Part shown: positions 1 to 5,179 of the stretch, piece by piece | Numbering within the stretch: position 1 is the first letter of the stretch | Layout of the letters: the number at the start of each line of letters is the position of its first letter | Source of the DNA: Bacillota bacterium | GTDB taxonomy: Bacteria > Bacillota > Dehalobacteriia > UBA4068 | Assembly (NCBI GenBank): GCA_009778255.1 | Contig: WRKD01000073.1 | Coordinates: forward strand, 1 to 5,179 | Direction of reading: 5' to 3' | DNA: 5,179 nt | Position numbers and translations under genes: made by a program | Notes under the pieces: model-generated | Told to the model about the DNA's origin: nothing | Databases searched by the model: none | Seen by the model: the letters and a program-made list of their open reading frames with translations, nothing else

Positions 1-1
1 C

Positions 2-3000
2 TTGTGCGTTCTCGTTATTCAAAATCTCCAGAACCCGCCCATATCCCTCAGCATTGGTTATCTCTTTGCCATTATTAAAGAAGTGCATGTTTTGTACGCC
101 TTTGGGTACCGATACGACCTCAATAGTATGGATAGGCTGTTCACTAGGAGATGTTTTGACGCTGATGAAAGAACGTCCTATACCTGTAGCCTGTATTCCT
201 GGCAAGGTCGTTGTATTAAGAGTGATGCTGCTACCGCTGACCTGATTGTTCACCACAAATTGAACTTTTCCGCCTTCATTGATCTCCCAAATGAATTGCT
301 GGCCTGGGGCATAAGGCAGTATAGGTTGTTTGGTTATTGGATCTAGCAGGCGTGTGATCTCTAACGATTGTCTTTCGCCCTGGAACATGATGGCATTGGT
401 GATCCCTATTTCTAAACTGCGGCGGTTTTCTACCACTACTGTGATGTGGGCAGTTCCGGATTCTGTACCAGGAGGTTTGCCCGCTACCCATACTTCAGCT
501 GTTATCGCAGTTTTATTTGGTTCACTGGCTTGGTTGGGATCTAAACCTACCGCAGTGATCAAACCGGTGCTGGTAACCGTGGCTATGTTAGGGTTAGCTG
601 GCTTCCATTGCAGTTCGACATTGCCGCCTGCTTGAATAGGTTTATATAGCTCATATCTTACTTGATATTTACTGCCCTCGCCTAGTGTGACTATATCGGG
701 TGTGATTATGATGTCGTTTTCATCATGAAATACCCATACTTCGCAAGTAGCATTTAAACTGGGGTTATCTGTCGATTCCAGCGTAATAATAGACCGGCCG
801 CGTCCTACGGCTGTAACCACTCCTCCATTTACTATGCATACTGCTTCATTATCACTGTTCCATTTTAAGTTATCTGTGGCGTCGGTTGGAGTAAGCGTAT
901 AGGTAAGCCGTTCAAAACCATCTACAACAAGTTTAAGAGAGGTTTTGTTTAGCTTAAGTGCAGTGGCAAACTTTGGCGGGCTAACTGTGACCGAGATCGT
1001 CGTAGTCTTTCCGCCGACGGAAACAGTTAGAGTATCTCTACCCGGATTATTTGCTAATAAAGTTATTACATCATCTTGCAGTGTTACGTCGGCCAGCGGA
1101 CTATTAGCACCGGTAGTGTTCCAGTTCCAGGTTGTTATTTTGCCGATATCTGCGGGTGTTAATTTCCCCTCTGAGGTATTGACCGTTAATTTAACTTCCC
1201 GTTTGTTCCCAGAGGCCATAGTAATAGTGCGCGGACTGGCAGAAACGCCGGAAATTACAGCGTCCTTCGTATCTGGCTCTTTCGGCTCATTAGTATTAAG
1301 ATAATCCTTTATAGCGTCTATAACAGATTGTAATGAAGGGTAAGGGCGCAGGCTAAAGAGGTATGCGGCCATTTCATCTTTTTGCACTGTGGGGTAGCTC
1401 TTATATGGGTCGGCGCCGGTTTGAAAATGTAATATTGCAGCGTTGGCCGAATTTTCGATTATCTTACGCAAAGCTCCGGCGTCTCCTGCCCCGTTAATTA
1501 AGGACAGTAATGTAGATTCCTTGGTTAATCGCTCACTTACCGCTTTATCAAAAATAGCTTTAACTGAAGCGGCAGTGGCGTAAGGAGTTTTACGCCCGTT
1601 AAGCACTGCCTCGGCTACAGCATTTTTTCCATCTTCCGAAAGCCGTGAATAAGCGCTGTTACCCGAGGTGTCGATAGTTAAATCTTGGGAGAATTGATTT
1701 TCTTCCAATACGCTTCGTATATCGGCGGGCGTAACAGAGCGGTTAAGGGCGTCTAGCCCTTTATTATTCGAGCTGGGCAGGCCTAGGGGGTTATCGGAAT
1801 TTAAAATTCGCCGTATCGCTTCTGCTCCGCTATAGGGCGGACGCTCTTCATCAATGCTATGAAAAATACCTTTGTTAAATTCATTTTGTAAAATGTTTGT
1901 TTCATCATAGGTCAAGGGTGTTAAAAACAGTGTTGAACTCATAAACTGGAGGTTTTCAGTAATTCCATACCCCCAATTGATATATAGAGTTTCTTTAAGT
2001 TGCCCTGTTTCTGTTGCACTTTTACGGAAGACCGGCAAATAAATGATCAAACCGCGCTGCCCGTTGTACCGTTCCAACTCCTTATATACGGTAACCGGGC
2101 TTCCGTCTGCATATTCATAGGTTAACGCAGAAATGTTATCGCTTTGGCGCGGTTCGGGAATGAAAAAGCCTATCCAGTAAGCCAAGCGACCATTATGCTC
2201 AGTTAGCGATACTCTGCCAGATACATCTTGAACTACCATTATTTCGGTAGCCGAGCGTCCTTCAGTTGTAGAGATATTCAAAGTATCTTGATTAAAGGGC
2301 TCCAACCGTCTGTTATTATGCAAAAGCAGCACTTGTAGTGAATCGTCTTTTGCGCGGTTCACTAAGTTGGGCGCCGCCGCCGCAGGTCCGGCAATAAGCT
2401 GCCCGTTGATTATTGCAGACATATTTACGCCAACCGTAGTAAAATCTGGTTTTTGCTCTACGCTGGCGCCGGAGTTTAGTACTAAAAGGCTGCGGATCAA
2501 GCCAGTACCGGTTATAGATACATTGGGGGCGGCTATGTTAATGTTTTCGGCAGAAGTTCCGTTAGCCATATTTAGGATAGAGTTTTGTCCCGCGCCCTCA
2601 AAGTTTATATTAACAGAGCGGCCGGAAATAAAGTTAATTTTTGCATTACGCCCACCAATATTAAACTCGTCTAAATTGACCCCGTTGAGGTTGATCAAGC
2701 AACTTTCACGAGCTTGATCCAGCAAAGTTAGCGCGGTAACTCCACTGCCGGAGAGGGTGAAGCCGGATACGGCCTCTATTAAAGGAACCAGCGAATTATC
2801 TGTAATGGCAATATGGGTATCGGCAGCGAAACTGGCTACGTAAATGGTGTTCACTGAGCTGTTAGACAAAGTTACACTGTTTGATCCTCCGCCGCGTATT
2901 ACTAAACGCCCGTTGATATTGCAGTTTGAAATAAGCACATTCCCTTGTCCTACACCGTCGCCAATAATAACATCGCCATATAAAACTAAATCGCGCAGTT

Positions 3001-3700
3001 CGGCGTCGCCTTTTGGTACTAAGAGATCTCCTTGTAAATAAACATTATAGAAAGTCGATTCTAACTGATGTATATGTGGAAAAATATTATCAATAAGTTT
3101 GATGGCTTCAGCGCGAGTTATATTGTTACGTGGTCGTAAAGTACCATCGGGATAGCCGTTTAAAAGGTCTTTTTCTATAAACCAAGCTAAATAAGTTGAA
3201 GCATAAGGCGATATAGAATAATAATCGCTGTATGAAGAAAGTATCCAAGTATTTGCAGAACTCATACCAAGCGCCCGTGCCATTAATGTTATGGCATCCT
3301 GACGCAGGAGGTTATCATCTGGCCGCATAAGCCCATCGTCGTATCCAATGGCTATGCCCATATTGAAAGCTATAGCTACAATATGGTAATACCAGCTTTC
3401 CTGCCATACATCGCTGAATTGAGAAATATCCGCTTGTTCTGTGGCGCCCAGGGTGCGCACGAGTAAGGCAAAGAATTCCGCACGAGTGATAGGAGCGTCC
3501 GGAGTGAAGCGTCCAATAGCAAAATCCTGCAAGACTCCTAAGTTTTCCCACCGTAAAATAGTATCATAAGCCCAATGATGGTTTATATCGGTAAAACTAC
3601 TGGCAGCCCGAGCTTTTTCCGTTGGTATAAAAAGAGCCGACAAAAGAGTTAATGTTAAAAGAATAATAGTTATAAACCGGCGTTTATTATTTTTCAACAT
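2..3700 (-). CDS. Large secreted SLH-domain, Ig-like (BIG2) surface protein, 3' end beyond window
   Basis: The reading frame is open for 1233 codons from ATG at 3700 with no stop before the window edge, so the C-terminus is missing. GGAGG lies 7 bases before the ATG and supports this start. Residues 1-32 form a signal peptide: a basic start (KNNKRR), a hydrophobic core at about 9-25, and an A-R-A cleavage site near 30-32. Three SLH domains follow at about 34-85, 93-146 and 156-208; two carry the ITRAE motif (71-75 and 194-198). SLH domains are known to hold proteins non-covalently on secondary cell wall polymer. Residues 213-440 are short beta-strand repeats suggesting a beta-solenoid. Residues 441-615 are beta-rich and unrecognised. 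Residues 618-801 are helical repeats. From 814 on come at least four Ig-like domains, about 814-908, 910-991, 995-1092 and 1093 onward; the second is the clearest BIG2 match (WNSDNEAV at 947-954, then a TAVGRG motif). No catalytic motif is visible. A structural, adhesive or S-layer role is inferred, not shown. Confidence 0.93.
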   Translation of the reverse strand, partial: MLKNNKRRFITIILLTLTLLSALFIPTEKARAASSFTDINHHWAYDTILRWENLGVLQDFAIGRFTPDAPITRAEFFALLVRTLGATEQADISQFSDVWQESWYYHIVAIAFNMGIAIGYDDGLMRPDDNLLRQDAITLMARALGMSSANTWILSSYSDYYSISPYASTYLAWFIEKDLLNGYPDGTLRPRNNITRAEAIKLIDNIFPHIHQLESTFYNVYLQGDLLVPKGDAELRDLVLYGDVIIGDGVGQGNVLISNCNINGRLVIRGGGSNSVTLSNSSVNTIYVASFAADTHIAITDNSLVPLIEAVSGFTLSGSGVTALTLLDQARESCLINLNGVNLDEFNIGGRNAKINFISGRSVNINFEGAGQNSILNMANGTSAENINIAAPNVSITGTGLIRSLLVLNSGASVEQKPDFTTVGVNMSAIINGQLIAGPAAAAPNLVNRAKDDSLQVLLLHNNRRLEPFNQDTLNISTTEGRSATEIMVVQDVSGRVSLTEHNGRLAYWIGFFIPEPRQSDNISALTYEYADGSPVTVYKELERYNGQRGLIIYLPVFRKSATETGQLKETLYINWGYGITENLQFMSSTLFLTPLTYDETNILQNEFNKGIFHSIDEERPPYSGAEAIRRILNSDNPLGLPSSNNKGLDALNRSVTPADIRSVLEENQFSQDLTIDTSGNSAYSRLSEDGKNAVAEAVLNGRKTPYATAASVKAIFDKAVSERLTKESTLLSLINGAGDAGALRKIIENSANAAILHFQTGADPYKSYPTVQKDEMAAYLFSLRPYPSLQSVIDAIKDYLNTNEPKEPDTKDAVISGVSASPRTITMASGNKREVKLTVNTSEGKLTPADIGKITTWNWNTTGANSPLADVTLQDDVITLLANNPGRDTLTVSVGGKTTTISVTVSPPKFATALKLNKTSLKLVVDGFERLTYTLTPTDATDNLKWNSDNEAVCIVNGGVVTAVGRGRSIITLESTDNPSLNATCEVWVFHDENDIIITPDIVTLGEGSKYQVRYELYKPIQAGGNVELQWKPANPNIATVTSTGLITAVGLDPNQASEPNKTAITAEVWVAGKPPGTESGTAHITVVVENRRSLEIGITNAIMFQGERQSLEITRLLDPITKQPILPYAPGQQFIWEINEGGKVQFVVNNQVSGSSITLNTTTLPGIQATGIGRSFISVKTSPSEQPIHTIEVVSVPKGVQNMHFFNNGKEITNAEGYGRVLEILNNENAQ

Positions 3701-3707
3701 AGATATA

Positions 3708-3712
3708 CCTCC
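3708..3712 (-). promoter_or_regulatory. Ribosome binding site of the SLH surface protein gene
   Basis: The minus strand reads GGAGG here, 7 bases before the ATG at 3700. This is a consensus Shine-Dalgarno sequence at optimal spacing and fixes the start of the surface protein. Confidence 0.85.
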
Positions 3713-3720
3713 GCAGAAAT

Positions 3721-3733
3721 TATACACAGTATA
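3721..3733. promoter_or_regulatory. Small palindrome TATAC-ACA-GTATA overlapping the SLH-gene -10 candidate
   Basis: Two perfect 5-base arms (TATAC and GTATA) are separated by 3 bases. The dyad sits just upstream of the surface protein gene and covers its possible -10 element, where a repressor could act. It is short and AT-rich, so chance is a serious alternative. Confidence 0.25.
3728..3733 (-). promoter_or_regulatory. Possible -10 element (TATACT) for the SLH gene
   Basis: The minus strand reads TATACT, which would place transcription start near 3721, about 20 bases before the ATG. No good -35 hexamer lies 16-18 bases upstream (the best is ATAGTT-like) and there is no extended -10 TGn. 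A TATAAT at 3724-3719 is closer to consensus but would start the transcript inside the ribosome binding site. The assignment is weak; the real promoter may lie further upstream and give a long leader. Confidence 0.3.
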
Positions 3734-3782
3734 GCCGCTTACTCTTTAAAAACTATAATCATAAACAAGAAGTTTGGGGAGT

Positions 3783-3823
3783 AGCCCAGTGGCCACTAGC
3801 CAATAGCCACTGACCACTGGGCT
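3783..3823. repeat. Perfect 10-base inverted repeat enclosing the heptamer array
   Basis: AGCCCAGTGG (3783-3792) is the exact reverse complement of CCACTGGGCT (3814-3823), with 21 bases between them. One mismatch further inward, pairing continues for another 2 bases. In RNA or single-stranded DNA this would form a stable hairpin. No T-run follows on either strand, which argues against an intrinsic terminator. It may be the border of a small repetitive intergenic element. Confidence 0.7.
3792..3819. repeat. Four tandem degenerate heptamers, consensus GCCACTR
   Basis: The units read GCCACTA, GCCAATA, GCCACTG and ACCACTG with an exact 7-base period. Units differ from the consensus at no more than one position besides the final purine. 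The array partly overlaps the flanking inverted repeat, since CCACTG also forms part of the right arm. Short heptamer arrays like this are typical of dispersed non-coding repeats; whether other copies exist in this genome cannot be seen here. Confidence 0.65.
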
Positions 3824-3868
3824 GCGCCAGCAGAAAACTAGTCAAAGGCTGGGGGGTTGTAAACGCAG

Positions 3869-3913
3869 AAGGCTTAGGCAAAAGCTACTGGGTTTTAGGC
3901 TTTTGCCCGCCTT
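3869..3913. repeat. Hairpin with 9+5 bp stem (GGCAAAAGC / GCTTTTGCC)
   Basis: GGCAAAAGC (3877-3885) pairs perfectly with GCTTTTGCC (3899-3907) around a 13-base loop. The stem continues across an asymmetric internal loop (3 bases against 1) through AAGGC (3869-3873) with GCCTT (3909-3913). No T-run follows on either strand. It lies about 60 bases upstream of the synthetase -35 element, and it would be in the leader of the surface protein gene if that gene has a distant promoter. The function is unknown. Confidence 0.6.
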
Positions 3914-3917
3914 GGAT

Positions 3918-3934
3918 AGATATTCCCTATATCT
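3918..3934. promoter_or_regulatory. Operator-like dyad AGATAT-N5-ATATCT upstream of the synthetase promoter
   Basis: Perfect 6-base arms flank TCCCT; a further GATA (3915-3918) and TATC (3936-3939) extend the symmetry imperfectly. The dyad is centred about 50 bases upstream of the synthetase -35 hexamer, a position compatible with an activator or a looping repressor. I do not recognise it as the site of a named regulator. Confidence 0.3.
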
Positions 3935-3940
3935 TTATCG

Positions 3941-3970
3941 AAAAAAACCAGGCTAAACTTCAGTTTTTTT
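3941..3970. promoter_or_regulatory. A7 and T7 tracts just upstream of the synthetase -35
   Basis: AAAAAAAC (3941-3948) and GTTTTTTT (3963-3970) are complementary and separated by 14 bases. The T-tract ends 4 bases before the -35 hexamer. Such A/T tracts commonly bend DNA or act as UP elements for the RNA polymerase alpha subunit, and that is the favoured reading. As RNA this would be an all-A/U stem and a poor terminator. Confidence 0.4.
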
Positions 3971-3974
3971 GCCG

Positions 3975-4003
3975 TTGCATTGTGTTTTATTGTATGTTAT
4001 ACT
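3975..4003 (+). promoter_or_regulatory. Sigma-A type promoter with extended -10 for the acyl-CoA synthetase gene
   Basis: The -35 hexamer TTGCAT (3975-3980) is separated by exactly 17 bases from the -10 hexamer TATACT (3998-4003). TGT directly precedes the -10, giving the extended TGn motif. Transcription would start near 4010, leaving a leader of about 30 bases with the ribosome binding site in it. This is the best promoter in the window. Confidence 0.75.
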
Positions 4004-4023
4004 TCACCTATTGCACTTGATTT

Positions 4024-4031
4024 AAGGAGAG
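4024..4031 (+). promoter_or_regulatory. Ribosome binding site of the acyl-CoA synthetase gene
   Basis: AAGGAGAG ends 8 bases before the ATG at 4040, which is good spacing. An earlier ATG at 4032 abuts the site with no spacing and runs into a stop after five codons, so the site selects 4040. Confidence 0.85.
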
Positions 4032-4039
4032 ATGAATCT

Positions 4040-5179
4040 ATGCCTATAACAGAAATCCTTGCCAAAAATGCCAAGTTGTACGGAAATAAACTATGTTTAA
4101 CAGAAATCAATCCTGAAGATGAAGAAAAGCGAGAATTAGCCTGGAAAGAATTTTCACTGGTAGAAACCGCACATAAGCTACCGTATCGTAAAGAACTGAC
4201 CTGGCGCTCTTTTGATGAAAAGGCAAACCAATTTGCCAATTTATTGCGGGCGCACGGCGTTTTACAGGGCGATAAAGTTGCTATTTTACTGATGAACTGT
4301 ATAGAATGGCTGCCCATTTATTTTGGTATTATGAAATGCGGGGCACTGGCAGTGCCTTTAAATTTTCGCTATTCTTCCGAAGAAATAAAATACGCGCTCG
4401 GTTTAGCCGATGTTAGCATATTAGTGTTTGGTCCGGAATTCGTTGAACGTGTTCAGTTTATCAAAAATGATTTGGTGAAAATTCGCCAATTGTTTTTTGT
4501 GGGCGCCGGTTGCCCGAGTTTTGCAGAAAGTTATGAATCTCTGATGGAGTCTTGCCCAAGATTTGCACCGGATGTACAGCTTGCAGATGAAGATAATGCA
4601 GCCATATACTTTTCATCCGGAACCACTGGTTTTCCCAAGGCGATATTGCATTCGCATAAGAGCCTTTTAAATGCCTGTTTGGTGGAACAGAATCATCATG
4701 GGCAATCTATAGATGATATTTTTCTTTGCATACCTCCGCTTTATCATACCGGGGCTAAAATGCATTGGTTTGGCAGTTTGCTGGTAGGCGGCAGCGCTAT
4801 ATTGCTGCGTGGTATACACCCTAAATGGATAATAGAAACGGCCGCGCATGAACGCGCGACCATTGTATGGTTACTAGTGCCATGGGCACAGGATATCCTC
4901 GATGCTATTGAAAATGGCGAGATCGACCCCGCCGATTACGATTTAAGCGCCTGGCGGCTGATGCATATTGGCGCCCAACCTGTTCCGCCCAGCTTGATCC
5001 TTCGTTGGAAACAGGTTTTTCCCGACCATGCATATGATACGAACTATGGGCTCTCAGAATCGAGCGGGCCGGGGGCAGTGCATCTTGGTTTAGAAAATAT
5101 GCATAAAGTGGGGGCGATCGGCAAAGCAGGTTATGGCTGGCAAACAAAAATTGTGGATGAAGGCGGGGAAAGGGGAAAG
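4040..5179 (+). CDS. AMP-binding acyl-CoA synthetase (class I adenylate-forming), 3' end beyond window
   Basis: The frame is open for 380 codons to the window edge; family members usually have 500-560 residues, so roughly the last third is missing. The family activates a carboxylic acid with ATP to an acyl-adenylate and then transfers it to coenzyme A, in the cytoplasm. The visible part is the large N-terminal domain. The phosphate-binding loop SSGTTGFPK spans 192-200. PPLYHTG at 232-238 is the motif with the conserved aromatic and histidine near the acyl pocket. GAQPVPP at 311-317 corresponds to the adenine-binding segment. YGLSES at 336-341 carries the glutamate (E340) that binds magnesium in this family. 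The STGD hinge motif and the C-terminal catalytic lysine would lie downstream. The segment from NQFANLL to VPLNFRY is typical of bacterial fatty or aromatic acid ligases. The substrate cannot be told from this sequence, so no symbol is given. The gene has its own promoter and starts divergently from the surface protein gene. Confidence 0.93.
   Translation, partial: MPITEILAKNAKLYGNKLCLTEINPEDEEKRELAWKEFSLVETAHKLPYRKELTWRSFDEKANQFANLLRAHGVLQGDKVAILLMNCIEWLPIYFGIMKCGALAVPLNFRYSSEEIKYALGLADVSILVFGPEFVERVQFIKNDLVKIRQLFFVGAGCPSFAESYESLMESCPRFAPDVQLADEDNAAIYFSSGTTGFPKAILHSHKSLLNACLVEQNHHGQSIDDIFLCIPPLYHTGAKMHWFGSLLVGGSAILLRGIHPKWIIETAAHERATIVWLLVPWAQDILDAIENGEIDPADYDLSAWRLMHIGAQPVPPSLILRWKQVFPDHAYDTNYGLSESSGPGAVHLGLENMHKVGAIGKAGYGWQTKIVDEGGERGK

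Larger units (their letters stand above)
3701..4039. other. Divergent intergenic region between the SLH gene and the acyl-CoA synthetase gene
   Basis: These 339 bases contain no plausible coding sequence. Both neighbouring genes start here and point outward, so the region must supply at least two promoters. It divides into an AT-rich leader for the minus-strand gene (3701-3780), a GC-richer block with tandem heptamers and two hairpins (3783-3913), and an AT-rich block with a dyad, A/T tracts and the synthetase promoter (3915-4039). Neither hairpin is followed by a T-run on either strand, so they do not look like intrinsic terminators. Confidence 0.8.

Noticed and set aside
2..346. Plus-strand open frame of 114 codons
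   Set aside because: It lies antisense to the continuous Ig-like coding frame of the minus strand, has no ribosome binding site visible in the window, and its translation shows no recognisable domain.
945..1304. Plus-strand open frame of 119 codons with a hydrophobic translation
   Set aside because: It is the antisense shadow of Ig-like domain coding; the hydrophobic look comes from complementing Thr/Ser/Asn/Lys-rich codons.
3792..3819. Heptamer array considered as a CRISPR array
   Set aside because: The units are 7 bases long with no spacers, far from the repeat and spacer lengths of CRISPR loci, and no cas gene is present.
3783..3913. Hairpins read as intrinsic terminators
   Set aside because: Neither stem is followed by a run of T on either strand, and no gene ends in this region because both neighbours start here.
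4032..4049. Upstream ATG giving a five-codon frame (MNLCL) overlapping the synthetase start
   Set aside because: It begins immediately after the ribosome binding site with no spacing, so it would not be initiated efficiently; ATG 4040 has the correct spacing and opens a family-matching protein.
3997..4317. Minus-strand open frame of 106 codons
   Set aside because: It is antisense to the N-terminus of the acyl-CoA synthetase and overlaps its promoter and ribosome binding site; no family resemblance.

Overview
The window looks like chromosomal DNA from a Gram-positive-type bacterium with an S-layer-bearing envelope, most likely a clostridial member of the Bacillota. The reasons are a surface protein with three S-layer homology (SLH) domains, strong GGAGG-type ribosome binding sites, a near-consensus sigma-A promoter and moderate GC content. 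This placement is an inference; no rRNA or other taxonomic marker is present.

There are two genes, divergently transcribed from a 339-base intergenic region (3701-4039), and both run off the window. On the minus strand, 3700 to 2 encodes the first 1233 residues of a very large secreted wall-associated protein. It has a signal peptide, three SLH domains, a beta-solenoid-like region, a beta-rich module of unknown type, two-and-a-half degenerate helical repeats and at least four Ig-like (BIG2-type) domains. On the plus strand, 4040 to 5179 encodes the first 380 residues of an acyl-CoA synthetase of the AMP-binding (class I adenylate-forming) family. Its nucleotide-binding core is present and its C-terminal domain lies beyond the edge.

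The intergenic region is the most structured non-coding part. It holds four tandem 7-base repeats (GCCACTR-like) enclosed by a perfect 10-base inverted repeat, a second hairpin with a 9+5 bp stem, a short operator-like dyad, paired A- and T-tracts and an extended -10 promoter for the synthetase gene. The two genes have no obvious functional link: one builds the cell surface and the other activates a carboxylic acid in the cytoplasm. I see no mobile-element gene, CRISPR array, tRNA or rRNA, and no convincing new system. The most useful leads are the intergenic repeat element and the unassigned modules of the surface protein.
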